Shown piece after piece: positions 46,601 through 56,559 of a stretch of 64,000 nucleotides of DNA. This DNA comes from Ptiloglossa arizonensis (taxonomy: Eukaryota; Arthropoda; Insecta; Hymenoptera; Colletidae). The notes under the pieces were generated by a model. That model saw only the letters and a program-made list of their open reading frames with translations, was not told the DNA's origin and made no database searches. The stretch is from the NCBI RefSeq assembly GCF_051014685.1, contig NC_135048.1:29597043-29661042 (forward strand). Direction: 5' to 3'. Both the position numbers and the translations under genes were made by a program. Each line of letters begins with the position of its first letter. Position 1 is the stretch's first letter.

Positions 46601-49600
46601 ACTAGTATGCATATGAAAGAATATTCGTATTGTTACTACTCAGATAAGAAAGTATTCGTACTGTTACCACTCAAAGAGAAAGTATTCACATTATTACTAC
46701 TCAAATAAGTACTTACACATTACTACTTAAACAAGAAAAAAAATTCATACGTTACTATTCAAAGACAAATGTGTTCTCGTATTCGACAGTCGAGTATTCG
46801 AATAATTTTCGAACAGTATTCGAATAATATTCGAATAGTATTCGCCGAATACTTCCAATCACAATTCGAGTGTTCGAATTCGGAAGAATTCGGACGAATC
46901 CCAACCCCGCCGTGACGCAGCGTCGGGAACGAGGTTCGCGATTCTCGAGCAAAGTGCACAAGGACGATACAGCACCGTGTAGAAACCAAACGGTGAAAAT
47001 CTTACCCGGCGACGTTACAAGTTTCCACGGAACGCGGAGGGGAAACGTTGTTGGAAAGAAAGAAGAAAAAATAGAAAGAAAAAAAAAACGCATCGTCCGC
47101 GGCGAGAAATCGCACGGTTCTCGGGAGTCACGAGCTCGTTCCCGCCCACGCGCGACACTTTTCCACGCGCTGGAGACACTTTATAGAAGCGTATCGTCGA
47201 AAAAGCTACAGATTCCGATCCATCTCGACCGGGTGCAAGGGAGAAGAGAGAGGATTGTCACGTGAATAGTTACACGATCGCTCGGTCGCAGTTGCTGCAA
47301 ACGACGCTCGACTGGCCACGAGAGGGAGATGAGGACTCCTGTCGTTGCAGCAGACGTTTCGACGAGCATTCATTGGAATTGAAGGCCGGACCAACGCCGT
47401 GGAGTGCATGAAATAGAGGCGTGGGTGATCTCGGCGAGGTGGCCCTCCCGCCAACGGCGTGGCTCACCGACGAGTAAAACTCTGTTCTCGAAGGAACTGC
47501 GCCATGGAAGTAGAAAAACCCTTCTGTGACACGACCGGACACGTGAGATTTTCGAATCGCAACGGAACAACTACTCCCTGGCTAGGTGGGGAACGTTCTC
47601 TGTCATCTCTCGCCTCTACGCAACGCCCGGATCTCCGAGTAACCGAATTGAGTTCTTTTAACGATTTAATGGACAATGATCCGGTCGAGAATTTTCTACC
47701 GATTAATTTTTTTTTGTGTTTTTTGGGGGGGAGGCTATCTATGGGTTTAGAATTTTCGAAAAGTAGATTTTATATTTGTTTCGTATTTTTTTGGAACTTT
47801 AGGTGTAGAGATTATTCGTGGTCCAGAAATTTAAATAGTTGATTTTTGTTTTTTGAAACTTTGAGTAGAAAGACTACTTGTGGTTTATAACTTTGGAGAA
47901 ATAGATTTTCTTTTTCGTTTGTATATTTTTGGAACGTTAGGTGTAGAGATTATTCCTGGTCCAGAAATTTAAATAGTTGATTTTTGTTTTTTTTTAATAC
48001 TTTTTTGAAACTTTGAGTAGAAAGACTACTTGTGGTTTAGAACTCTTGAAAAATTAATTTTCTTTTTCTTTCGTGTTTTTTTGAAACTTTAGGTAAACAA
48101 TTTGACAAAGTTACAATTTTATCTGGACAGGGTAGAACGTCTCACTGAATATATCAGAAACATATTCTCAAAAATATTGTCTGCTCTGAAGGGTGATACG
48201 ATGTGAATAATTTTCCCATCCCCCACCGTACCAAACAATCATAAGAACATTTTTCCAACACAGTAAAACATTCGCAAGATATTCCACCGTCTCGAAATAA
48301 GACACCCCGTGTACACAAACTACAAAAAAAATCGATCTTCTTTCAACTATTAAACCAAATCCCCAATTCACCCCTCGATAAAATAATTTATATCTCGAGA
48401 CACAAAACTCATCGATCTTCGAAAATATTCACACACCTACTCCAACTACACACAAACCCGCGTACAAAATTTCAAATCCCTAACCCCCGTACAATTTCCA
48501 AAAATTAATTCCCAAAGAGAGCTCCCTAGAAAAACGACACTCGTCGGTGAACAATTATGATATCGATTTCGTTTGATCTCGATTCGATATTGGAGATTCG
48601 GTCGCTCGCGTGTTCCTCCTCCTTTCTTCCGTTGAAAGGAAACCGTCTTCACCGCGGAACCGTCGGTCCTACTTCCGGTCCGTTTCGTGTGTCCGCCGAT
48701 CGCTGAAAGAACGTGTGTAACGGCCGAGAAACGCGTACGCGTCTCGGCTCGTGAACTTACACGATGAGCCTCTCGCATTCGGCACAAATGTTCTGTCCAG
48801 GTGGTAGACTCGACTGCGGGGTCGACGGTTGTTGCTGCTTGGTTTCCGGTGCAGAAACTGGCCTCAGTCCCGCCAGGGCCGGCGAGGTCGGCGTTATCAC
48901 GCCGCTCTGCGCAGTTGGCTCCGCTATTTCGCAAAGAAGTTATCGTACCGGCATGCACCAGACTGACTGAAGCCAGCCGATCCAGTCGAAATATCGCTGG
49001 AGAGCGAAAACACGCGTACACCCGTTCTCGCGATCGGGGTTTCGTTATAAGCGAAATTACGCGAGCGATTCGCGCGAGTGGCGTTCACTTCACGCACGAC
49101 AGCCACCGTTACACGCGTTACAATCGTTAGGTTGATGCTCGTGAAACGTCGTTCTCGAGGCTTGAATTTTCCCGGTCAATTATTTCTCTCGTTTGCCTTC
49201 CAAATAGATTAATTAACATTCATCGTTTGGCGCTTTACGTAGGGAACGTATGTATTTTTCTTTTTTGTTAATTTTACATTTTTGAGTGTATAAAACAATC
49301 AGATAATATTATTTTTCTTGTTTGCCTTCCAAATAGATTAATTATTCATCGTTTGGCGCTTTACGTAGGGAACGTGTGTATTTTTCTTTCGTGTTAATTT
49401 TACACTTTTTAGTGTATAAAACTACCAGAAAATGTTATTTCTCTCCAAATGAGAGTTTGCCTTCCAAATAGATTAATTAACATTCATCGTTTGGTGCTTT
49501 ACGTAGGGAACGTATGTATTTTTCTTTTTTGTTAATTTTACATTTTTTAGTGTATAAAACTACCAAAAAATGTTATTTCTCTCGTTTGCCTTCCAAATAG

Positions 49601-52600
49601 ATTAATTAACATTCATCGTTTGGTGCTTTACGTAGGGAACGTATGTATTTTTCTTTTTTGTTAATTTTACATTTTTTAGTGTATAAAACTACCAAAAAAT
49701 GTTATTTCTCTCGTTTGCCTTCCAAATAGATTAATTAACATTCATTGTTTGGGGTTTTACGTAGGGAACGTATATATTTTTCTTTCTTGTTAATTTTTTA
49801 TTCTTGCGCGTATAAAACAACCAGAAAACGTTATATTTTCGATTTCTTTCCAAGTACATTAATTATTTATCGTTTAGCATTTTACGGAACGTATAGATTT
49901 TTCTTTTTGTTAATCTACCATTCTTGCGCGTATAAAACAACCAGAAATTGTGTTGTTCTCCAGTCTTGATTTTTTACGGAAACGACGATCAATTATTTTT
50001 GTCGTTTGCCTTCCAAAGAGATGAATTATTCATCGTTTAATACTTTACATAGAGAACGTGTGCAATTTTTTCTTTTTTTATTAATTTTCCATTCTTGCGC
50101 GTATAAAACAACCAGAAAACATTATTTTTCTCGTTTTCCTTCCAAATAGATTAATTATTCATCATTTAATACTTTACATAGAGAACGTATGCAATTTTTT
50201 CTTTTTTTGTTAATTTTTCATTCTTGCGCGTGTAAAACAACCAGAAAATCCAAAATATTATTCATCGTGTTGCATTATATTTTACACGGAGAACGTATAC
50301 AATTTTTCTTATTAATTTTTCATACTTGTATGTAAAAAACAAACAAAATGGAACGCAAACAAGAAACGTACGTATCTTATACACAGGCTGTTATTTATTT
50401 CTCGTTAGCCTTCGGAATGGATTAATTATTCATCGTTTTGTACTTTACATCGGATAGAATGTATTTTCCTTTCTTTTTTCTATTAACTTTTTTTCCCCAC
50501 TCTATTCGCAATATCCTCGTTTTCAATTCTATTCTCTTTTTCGTTTGTTTGTTTCAATCCGCACCAAAGAATTTTCTCTCTCGTTAGACTAATAAATAAA
50601 CGAACTTATCTTTCGTTAATGTAATTAACGAATTCTCCTCGTTAATGTAATCATTATGAAAATCTTTTTCACAATCAATCTTTCATAGAAATCTAGCAGT
50701 TTCCTACGATGAACGAATAAGATAGTAACATCTGGTTGAAGTCTGATGATAATAATAATAAATGCATAGCTTATAGAATTAAAAGAAGACTATTCCACCG
50801 GTATAATTAGATTGTAAGGGTAAAATAAAGAAGTTAATTATATATTTTATCCTATTCTTCTTGCCCAGAGGCGGAAACAACGATTCAATGAGAATAATGT
50901 GTACGATAATTCTTGCATACCGAATCGATACGTATCTCTGTTTATGAAAATTACGACAAACGAGATTTCTCGTGCATCAACCTAATTAACGACTCTCCAG
51001 GGATTTTTTCTTTACGTCCGCACGAATTGTTCAACTATCGTTAAACAAGACTGTAGCAAGTGAAAGGTTCTCGATAATTCGACAAATTCATCGTAACTTT
51101 TACAAAATATTTTTCCCACTGGCATATTCGCATTTTAATTACTAACCGGGCTCCGGTGTCTTTGGTTCTTTGTCCGCTTCTTGGACCATTTTGAACACTT
51201 CGCTGTTCTCGGCATTGTAGTTCTTCTCATTTTTCTTGAAGTTCACTCTGCGAACAAAGTAGCGTATTATTTTAACGAAACGTAGCCTCTTAGACAAATT
51301 AATAGTAGTAGATTTTTTACTAGTACGTATCTTTCTTTTGTGAGTAGGACTATCGATTCTGAAAAAATTGATCTATATTTCTTTTAGAATGTTTCAGGTG
51401 AATGTTGATCCTCCCCAGGAGAAGTAATATAATATGAATTAATTTATTGGGAGTATCGATTCTGAAAAAATTAATCTATATTTCTTTTAGAATGTTTTAA
51501 GCGAATGTTGATCTTCTCCAGATTTAGTAATATAATATGAATTAATCTATATTTCTTTTAGAATTTTTTAAGCGAATGTTGACCCTCTCCAGAGGAAGTA
51601 ATATAAGAAGATAAAAAAATAGTAATATAAATTATGACTAAATTTATGTAACTTTTAAGTTCCAGAAATATCTAAGAACAGTGTGCATAAATCTAAACAT
51701 TTTTTGAATTTAGAAATTATGGTACATCAAGTACAGGAAACGATAAACAATCTAGGAGTTTTTATTTTTTAAAAGAAACGAAATCTTCGAAAACTTACAT
51801 TACATGTGAAAAAAGCTTACCAATGGAAAAATATTTGTTATTAAATCTTCCTAAAATATCAAAAAGGAAGGAATAATAATCTTTCCCTGTATTTGGTACT
51901 TTTAATTCACAAAGGACAGTCCTTTCTCAATTCCATTTTCAATGTTAGTTACTTTACACAAAATTAATCAAGATTTCTAGGATTTCGAAATTCTCTACTA
52001 TTTTTTCACTTTTTTACATTATATTATATATTTTCTTATTTGTATCTTCTAAACAGGATCAGTATTCTTCTCGAACAAGTGTCTCTGGAATACCATTCTT
52101 TTGGAATGTCTCCAGAATAGAATCACCATTTTCTTGGAACAAGTGTCTCAAGAGTAGTATTCTTTTGGAATGTCTCCAGAGTAAAATCACCATCTCTTTG
52201 GAATAAATATCTCCAAAATAGCAATCTTTGGAATGTCTCCAGAATAGAATCACCATTCTTTTGGAATAAATATCTCCAAAATAGCATTCTTTTGGAATGT
52301 CTCCAAAATAAAATTACAATTCTTTGGAACAAATCTCTCGAGAACAATATTCTTTTGGCGTGTCTTCAGAATAGAATCACCATTCTTTTGGAATAAATAT
52401 CTCAAAAATAACATTCTTTTGGAATGTCTCCAAAATAAAATCACAATTCTTTGGAATAAATCTCTCGAGAACAATGTTCTTTTGGAGTATCTTCAGAATA
52501 GAATCACCATTCTTTTGTATCAAATATCTCAAGAACAATATTCTTTTGGAGTAAATATCTCCAAAATAGCATTCTTTTGGAATGTCATCAAAATAAAATC

Positions 52601-55368
52601 ACAATTCTTTTGGAATAAATCTCTAGAGAACAATATTCTTTTGGAGTGTCTTCAGAATAGAATCATCATTCTCTTGGAATAAATATCTCCAAAATAGAAT
52701 CAACATTCTTTTGGAATAAATATCTCCAAAATAGAATCACCATTCTTTTGGAATAAATATCTCCAAAATAGAATCACCATTCTTTTGGTATAAATATCTC
52801 CAAAATAGAATCACCATTCTTTTGGAATAAATATCTCCAAAATAGAATCACCACTCTTTTGAAATAAATCTCTAGAGAACAATATTCTTTTGGAGTGTCT
52901 TCAGAATAGAATCATCATTCTCTTGGAATAAATATCTCCAAAATAGAATCACCATTCTTTTGGAATAAATATCTCCAAAATAGAATCACCATTCTTTTGG
53001 AATAAATATCTCCAAAATAGAATCACCATTCTTTTGGTATAAATATCTCCAAAATAGAATCACCATTCTTTTGGAATAAATATCTCCAAAATAGAATCAC
53101 CACTCTTTTGAAATAAATCTCTAGAGAACAATATTCTTTTGGAGTGTCTTCAGAATAGAATCATCATTCTCTTGGTATAAATATCTCCAAAATAGAATCA
53201 CCATTCTCTTGGAATAAATATCTCCAAAATAGAATCACAATTCTTTGGAACAAATCTCTCAAGAACAATATTCTTTTGGAGTAAATATCTCCAAAATAGC
53301 ATTCTTCTGGAATGTCTCCAAAATAAAGTCACAATCCTCTGGAACAACTCTCTCAAGAACAATATTCTTTTGGAGTACCTCCAGAATAGAATCACAATTC
53401 ATTTGCAATAAATATCTCCAGAATAGAACCACCATTCATACGAAACAATAGTGTCCAACACCCCAAAGAAACTTCACACGATTCCTTCCAAGTGTGATCC
53501 CAAACACCCGAGATCCTTACCCGAGAACACCTCCGGCCAGAACTTCCGCTTGAGCGGAAAGAGTTTCCGCGATGGTCTCCTCGCTGTAGATACCCACCGG
53601 GCTGTTGTACTGTTTGTTCACGATGGACTTGATCGAGCCGTCGCTCGTTCCATTGAGCTGCAATCAACGTGTAATAATATTTACAAATAGTACGCGTTAT
53701 TGGTATTCGCGTGACGGGGAATTTGGAGCGAGGCTGATACGTGGCGATTTCTTTAGCTAATTGACACTAACGAATGGCTTTGGACTGAAGTTGTGGCCGC
53801 TTCCGATGTGCGATCCGTCTTGCTTCTTGGCTGCCAAGGATGTCTTCGTAACTGGAGCAATGTTACCAATCGAGGCGGTGGGCGACGGTGATGGAAGGGT
53901 TGAATTCAACGGAGTCACGTGTGGCTTCCAGGTACCGCCACCTCTGTCGAGAACAACAAGGTAAACCTAATTTAGCGAGCGATCATTTTTCTTTTATTTC
54001 GTACAAGGTAATGTGCACGAAGTTTGTATAATAAGTTGGTAAGTTGCTCGATAAGTTGTCTCGTTCGATAAGAAAATGGAGATACTAGGTTCGTCGTTTT
54101 ATTTTTTTTTAAAAATAGTTCTAACGTTTGACGAACGTGTGCGAAGTTTCGTGTGGATCTGTCGACTCGTATATTTACAGTTGTACGAAGTTGAAGTGTT
54201 ATAGTTTTTTTTTTTACAATGGAAAGACGACAAAATTTATTGAACAACCTAGTATATATTTTTTATATATTTATATTTTATATCTGTATTTTTTTTATAT
54301 ATATTATATATTTCCTTTGTTTTTAGAATTATTAAAAGCAAAGCTGAATGCTAAATGTGTGTGCACTCTTAGTAAATGAATCGTGTAAGGAGAACAACAC
54401 TTAATTGACCAAACTTGAAAATGAGGGTATTTGCAATCGATACTGAATTAGACAAAGAGCGTAAATTGTGTAAACTTTTGAAGAGTCTATTATTATCAGG
54501 TAAATTGAATCAAGTGGCTGATTTATTTTGAGATAAGTATTTCCATTGTTCTTAGAATTACTAAAGACAGAGGTGTACGCTAAAAGTATGTGCACTCTTA
54601 GCGAATAAAGTGTCTAAGAACCTAATACAATCAAGCAAACACGAAAACGAGGCTATTTGCAGTCGATAGTTAATTAGGCAAAGAGATAAAATTAAAGAGT
54701 GTAAATCATAGAGTGTCTCGAAGAGTCTCGAAGTGTGCGTAAAGTAAACGTATTAATATCTAACAAATGTTCATTTTGCCCAGATATAGAAATAAACACA
54801 ATAAAAAAAAAGAAAAGCATAGTAAAAGCAATCAAAAGATAAGAATACTCGAGATCGACTTTCGTGTACCAAAGAGGCCCCAAATTGTTCTTCGAAGCTT
54901 AACTCGGACTATATTTATCGCAATACATACATTTCCTTCGATTTATTATAATTTTTCCAACAAGAGCACTACCAATGATTTAAATAAATAAATCGTCTCG
55001 TATTTTACGAACATCCAAGTGCGAGAATAATTTCTTTTTTTCGCAACGTTTAATGTTACGAATTACTTTACTTTGGTGGGTGCCAAAGAAAGGACCCGGT
55101 GATGGGTGCCAAATAGTTTAAACGCGGCCCTGATTAAAGGTAAAATTCCGAATTAATTTGGAGCCTCGATAGCAAACGCAGAAGAATGTTAAGATCGCGG
55201 TCGTGGCTGGCGCTACCTCTGTACGGTCAGCTCGAAATTATTTCCAGCCCTGACGATGACATCCTGCGCGTCCTTGTGCCTCAGGTTGTACATATCGGTG
55301 TTGTTCACCCTGATAACTGCATCGCCGGCCTTCAGGCCAGCTGCTTCCGCCGGTGAGCCGCTATTAAC
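27064..55368 (-). CDS. Zasp52: Z-disc PDZ-LIM protein Zasp52 (exon 1 outside window)
   Basis: Scaffold of muscle Z-discs and integrin attachment sites that binds alpha-actinin through the PDZ/ZM region. Minus-strand coding exons: 55368-55217, 53943-53772, 53657-53521, 51247-51147, 48923-48761, 44654-44469, 43715-43616, 37102-36967, 33317-29525, 28693-28507, 28427-28307, 28213-28098 and 27141-27064. They sum to 5,442 nt, exactly 1,814 codons, and every junction keeps phase with GT-AG borders. Domain order: C-terminal half of PDZ, ZASP motif, LIM1, Ser/Pro linker, giant disordered exon, LIM2, LIM3, LIM4. The gene ends FYAKGGRPFCKNHAR, as the fly protein does (FYNKGGRPFCKNHAR). The first exon (PDZ strand with WGFRLQGG) was not seen up to base 64,000. 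Alternative exons at 47274-47523 and 41742-41888 are listed separately. Confidence 0.95.
27240..27930. repeat. Diverged tandem repeat, about 77 bp unit
   Basis: The phrase AATTCTAACCTTAAAGGG recurs at about 27648, 27725, 27802 and 27879 (steps of exactly 77), with GAAACTCGGTGAATTTAATA between. More worn copies (AGTCGAGAAACTTGG, GAGAAATCACCG) extend left to about 27,240. It lies in the last Zasp52 intron, followed by a G-run (27967-28000). Confidence 0.85.
28694..29524 (-). other. Zasp52 intron before LIM2
   Basis: 831 bp intron. Near its acceptor side it holds purine-rich runs (28,885-28,945 and 29,216-29,242) and nothing else recognisable. Confidence 0.6.
29525..33317 (-). other. Zasp52: Zasp52 giant exon (1,264 residues, disordered linker)
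   Basis: A single 3,793 nt exon. The acceptor CATCCCAG is the only AG upstream that gives the needed phase; the exon starts with the residues ENSTETHKKCYYYELIEE. The exon has: a Cys-spaced N-terminal part (CKQAVKEKKACIEACERAL); two muscle-Zasp type motifs, TTAPDRPFTPV (about 31632) and IAPERPYTPLAR (about 31410); a charged helix (about 32253-32038) of E/R/K/Q repeats; Pro-rich stretches with repeated TPTPTP and SPSRSRP; a Cys-repeat block (about 30447-30109); and a second Cys/Gln/Ser-rich block (about 29910-29737). It ends with the first two zinc ligands of LIM2. Large overlapping frames on the plus strand are antisense shadows of this exon. Confidence 0.93.
33318..36966 (-). other. Zasp52 intron, no further gene seen
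   Basis: 3.6 kb with many A- and T-runs (for example 33,633-33,665, 33,957-33,980, 34,201-34,250 and 36,400-36,417). Short frames on both strands look like chance frames in GC-rich patches. No conserved domain or repeat array was seen. Confidence 0.5.
36967..37102 (-). other. Zasp52: Zasp52 Ser/Pro linker exon
   Basis: 136 nt, phase 0 in, phase 1 out. Encodes APASNNLIGPKPFGGSSN and a Ser-rich stretch ending RPQSQTVT. It connects exon 43715-43616 (phase 0 out) to the giant exon (two leading bases). Good donor GTAAGT. Confidence 0.85.
37454..37560. mobile_element. Mariner-like MITE, 107 bp, copy A
   Basis: Flanked by TA on both sides (37452-53, 37561-62), as expected for Tc1/mariner target duplication. 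Left end TTGGATTATTCGGAAAGTCA, right end TGACTTTCCCAACAACACGA, which is the reverse complement with a few changes. The core shares AACATTTTATTAAATT and CTCCATTTTGGAAAACGAA with the other copies. No transposase; it is a non-autonomous remnant. Confidence 0.75.
37611..37740. mobile_element. Mariner-like MITE, 130 bp, copy B, opposite orientation
   Basis: TA at 37609-10 and 37741-42. Left end TTGAGTCGTTCGGAAAGTCA, right end TGACTTTTCGAACAATCCA; the inverted repeats extend through ATTTCGTTTT/AAAACGAAAT. The shared core is inverted relative to copy A only 50 bp away. The segment TTTCATTTTCACCAAAAAAA at the right is typical of long mariner ends. Confidence 0.8.
38815..40335. repeat. Minisatellite, 30-31 bp unit, about 50 copies, with a 90 bp higher-order part
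   Basis: Core CTCCCCGATTAGCGC followed by a variable GAACT / GAAGCTCACGGAA tail, repeated over 1.5 kb. At 39,010-39,260 three consecutive units form an identical 90 bp block repeated at steps of 90 (AATCCACGAC at 39011, 39101 and 39191). Because 30 and 90 are multiples of three, both strands show artificial open frames here. Lies in a Zasp52 intron. Confidence 0.93.
41742..41888 (-). other. Zasp52: Candidate 49-residue cassette exon of Zasp52
   Basis: A minus-strand open segment of exactly 147 nt, preceded by a good acceptor (CTTTTCCAG) and followed by GAG|GTTGGC, a weak donor. It encodes ACNRTSPDYGSPNLQLSTLN and continues to IQTGCTE. Entry and exit are both phase 0, so it fits between exon 43715-43616 and exon 37102-36967 without shifting frame. 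Its codon use resembles the linker exons. No family match is claimed. Confidence 0.5.
42185..43335. repeat. Tandem repeat, about 280 bp unit (last step 231 bp)
   Basis: The landmark GCTCTCTATGGATAATTCACC (and the variant CTCTCTATAAATAATCCACC) is at about 42371, 42652, 42932 and 43163. Copies share ATCTTACAATTTAAAAAAATT and CCTTCTAACGTTTTAATTTTC. Very A/T-rich, in the Zasp52 intron upstream of the linker exon. Confidence 0.88.
43616..43715 (-). other. Zasp52: Zasp52 linker exon after LIM1
   Basis: 100 nt, one leading base that completes the codon CC|A left by the LIM1 exon, phase 0 out, donor GTGAGT. Encodes GGKAPASTISAALANAPLSP then a Ser/Pro tail. The piece ASTIS resembles the sequence that follows LIM1 in fly Zasp52. 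Confidence 0.85.
44469..44654 (-). other. Zasp52: Zasp52 LIM1 main exon, with alternative stop at 44465-44467
   Basis: 186 nt encoding GVFVRIKEKNLHVECFKC, STCGTSLKNVGYYN and LYCDIHAKLVARQ: the H-x2-C, C-x2-C and C...H ligands of LIM1. The first two cysteines come from either 48923-48761 or 47523-47274. The exon ends CCA CC|GTAAGG. If the donor is not used, the frame reads CCG TAA and stops at once, giving a PDZ-ZM-LIM1 short isoform. Confidence 0.92.
45953..46800. repeat. Minisatellite, 61 bp unit
   Basis: The phrase GTTATTGATACTCAAATAAG recurs at steps of 61 (about 45974, 46035, 46096 and onward), with TTCCTATTCGAATAGAAAAG. Later copies shrink and drift into ATTACTACTCAAATAAG. It ends in a run of palindromic TATTCGAATA sequences (46,795-46,860). 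Confidence 0.92.
47274..47523 (-). other. Zasp52: Alternative Zasp52 exon for the start of LIM1 (mutually exclusive with 48923-48761)
   Basis: A 250 nt open segment with acceptor TGTCACAG and donor GT|GTAACT. It enters in phase 1 and leaves in phase 2, identical to exon 48923-48761. It encodes GFFYFHGAVPSRTEFYSS, a Ser/Pro/Gly linker, and ends SSVVCSNCDRAIV, parallel to NICAECERLIV in the other exon. Each supplies the first CxxC zinc pair of LIM1. Including both would break frame, so they must be alternatives. An inner acceptor (GCGCAG) 33 bases further in is also in phase. No transcript evidence is available here. Confidence 0.75.
47715..48110. repeat. Tandem repeat, about 138 bp unit, three partial copies
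   Basis: GGTGTAGAGATTATTC(G/C)TGGTCCAGAAATTTAAATAG occurs at about 47800 and 47940. GAGTAGAAAGACTACTTGTGG occurs at about 47865 and 48015. T-rich. Located between the two alternative LIM1 start exons. Confidence 0.75.
48761..48923 (-). other. Zasp52: Zasp52 exon, spacer plus first CxxC of LIM1
   Basis: 163 nt, acceptor GCGAAATAG, donor GT|GTAAGT. Encodes AEPTAQSGVITPTSPALAG, a Gln/Pro segment and GQNICAECERLIV. Joins the ZM tail exon (phase 1) to the LIM1 main exon (phase 2). Confidence 0.9.
49178..50440. repeat. Tandem repeat, about 130 bp unit, eight or more copies
   Basis: The phrase GTTTGCCTTCCAAATAGATT is at about 49192, 49320, 49455, 49584 and 49713, then in worn form. Each unit has CATCGTTTGGCGCTTTACG and GTATAAAACWACCAGAAAA. 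In the Zasp52 intron between the ZM tail and LIM1 start exons. Confidence 0.9.
51147..51247 (-). other. Zasp52: Zasp52 ZM tail exon
   Basis: 101 nt encoding VNFKKNEKNYNAENSEVF and KMVQEADKEPKTPEP. Directly continues the ZASP motif (GGVLG|VNFKKNEK), as in fly Zasp52. Confidence 0.93.
51300..51620. repeat. Tandem repeat, about 97 bp unit, three copies
   Basis: AATCTATATTTCTTTTAGAAT and GCGAATGTTGATCTTCTCCAG variants recur with GAAGTAATATAATATGAATT. The third copy is shortened. Confidence 0.8.
52060..53450. repeat. Minisatellite, 37 bp unit, about 37 copies
   Basis: Unit ATAGAATCACCATTCTTTTG with GAATAAATATCTCCAAA, step 37 where regular (for example 52696 and 52733). The left half is more variable (GGAATGTCTCC, ACAATATTC) and a larger block repeats near 52,860 and 53,110. 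Artificial open frames (LEIFIPKEW-type repeats) arise from it. Confidence 0.93.
53521..53657 (-). other. Zasp52: Zasp52 ZASP motif exon
   Basis: 137 nt encoding IKSIVNKQYNSPVGIYSEE and AETLSAQAEVLAGGVLG, the ZASP/ZM motif that with the PDZ domain binds alpha-actinin rod sequences. One of the most conserved parts of the gene; acceptor GATTGCAG, donor GTAAGG. Confidence 0.95.
53772..53943 (-). other. Zasp52: Zasp52 PDZ end and linker exon
   Basis: 172 nt completing the PDZ C-terminus (R)GGGTWKPHVTP, then a Ser/Pro linker with VTKTSLAAKKQD and SHIGSGHNFSPKPF, parallel to the fly VTKTSLAHKQQDSQHIG. Donor GTTAGT. Confidence 0.93.
53944..55216 (-). other. Zasp52 intron with short duplication
   Basis: 1.27 kb, A/T-rich. 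A roughly 240 bp duplicated segment is visible: GAATTACTAAAGACAGAGGTG near 54,555 versus GAATTATTAAAAGCAAAGCTG near 54,327. Both are followed by GTGTGCACTCTTAG(C/T)AAAT and CACGAAAACGAGGCTATTTG-like sequence. No gene is seen. Confidence 0.55.
55217..55368 (-). other. Zasp52: Zasp52 PDZ second-half exon
   Basis: 152 nt encoding VNSGSPAEAAGLKAGDAVIR, VNNTDMYNLRHKDAQDV and VRAGNNFELTVQ. This is the carboxylate-distal half of the PDZ fold, with the GDAV turn and the Zasp-specific NLRHKDAQD helix. It starts in phase 0 after CATATTTCAG. The first half, including the ligand-binding GF loop, must come from an exon upstream. Confidence 0.95.
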
Positions 55369-56559
55369 CTGAAATATGCAACACTCGCTTAAGAATCGCT
55401 GCGAAGAGGTACCGGATTGTTATTTATACCGTGCGCGAACTCTATCGAAAATGTCACGATTTTATCTTCCGTCGCGAAACCGTGCTCGTTTACCTCGAAA
55501 TGGTAATTATACCGTTCGTACGTTTTAATGAATTATTTTCCACCAAGTCACGATCGTTCAATTTCGTCACGAATGTAAAACAATACGTTTCTTTAAATTA
55601 TAATTCCCTGTTCAATAACTTCAATTTCCGAGGTTGTTTCATAGAAAAAATTTAATTACTTATATTTCTCTACGTATAATAATTTTTACTCTGTTTCGAT
55701 AATTTCATCCCTTCTATATACATTTGTACACATTTACGTTTACAAAAACAGAGTACAAATTTCTTTTAGCAGAGCAGTGCAAACCCTCTAGTAATAATTA
55801 TTTTTAATTAAAACAATCTTTTCTGTTAACTTTTTTATACATGGATTCTCTTCCTTGTATGTTCTCCCGTGTTCTATTAAAAGCAACAGTTCGTTCGATT
55901 CGTAAGAAAATTATTCCACGTTGAACACTCCGGAGAATGGTAAATGATTTTCTGGAAATTCTGGTAATTGGATTTCGTACGAGATACCTATTTCTCGTAA
56001 AATTAACATTTTTCCACGAGAGTGTAAACCAGCTCTTCCTGTAACAAGGCGCGTAGGAATCCACCGTGACGGTTTTTAACGCGCGTTCCGGAAAGTTAGC
56101 AGCGGAAGTCGGATGGTCTTGAATAATGGACGCTCTACCATAGTTCGGATCCGTCATCGACGCGCGTCTATTTTTACGAGACACGGGGCTCGTTTGCGCC
56201 CAGAAGACTCCACGGCCTCTCCAGAGTCCAGACTTCGACCACTATATTTAAGTGCACGCGTCTCGTTACACCTCGGATGTCGGATACTGTGCATCCATTC
56301 ACGCGGAGACGCGCTCGACGGCGAGAAATGGAGGAAAAAATCCAACGAATTCGACGGGAACGAGCATGGACGCTGGAGATGAACCAAGGGGAGCATTATT
56401 GAAGTCCAGGGGGACGGTTTTTGCTTCGACGAAAATCCCACTCGGTGTTTATTCTTCGTGGATCGCACACGATGATCGAGAGAACGGGATACTCCTCGTT
56501 GCCCTTAGCACCGGGCAAACGGGGCACTTGCCCCCAACGGGGGCATTTATTCCATATTT

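Noticed and set aside
52059..53395. Open frames with repeated LEIFIPKEW / ETFQKN segments
   Set aside because: Produced by the 37 bp minisatellite in an intron; frames shift from unit to unit.
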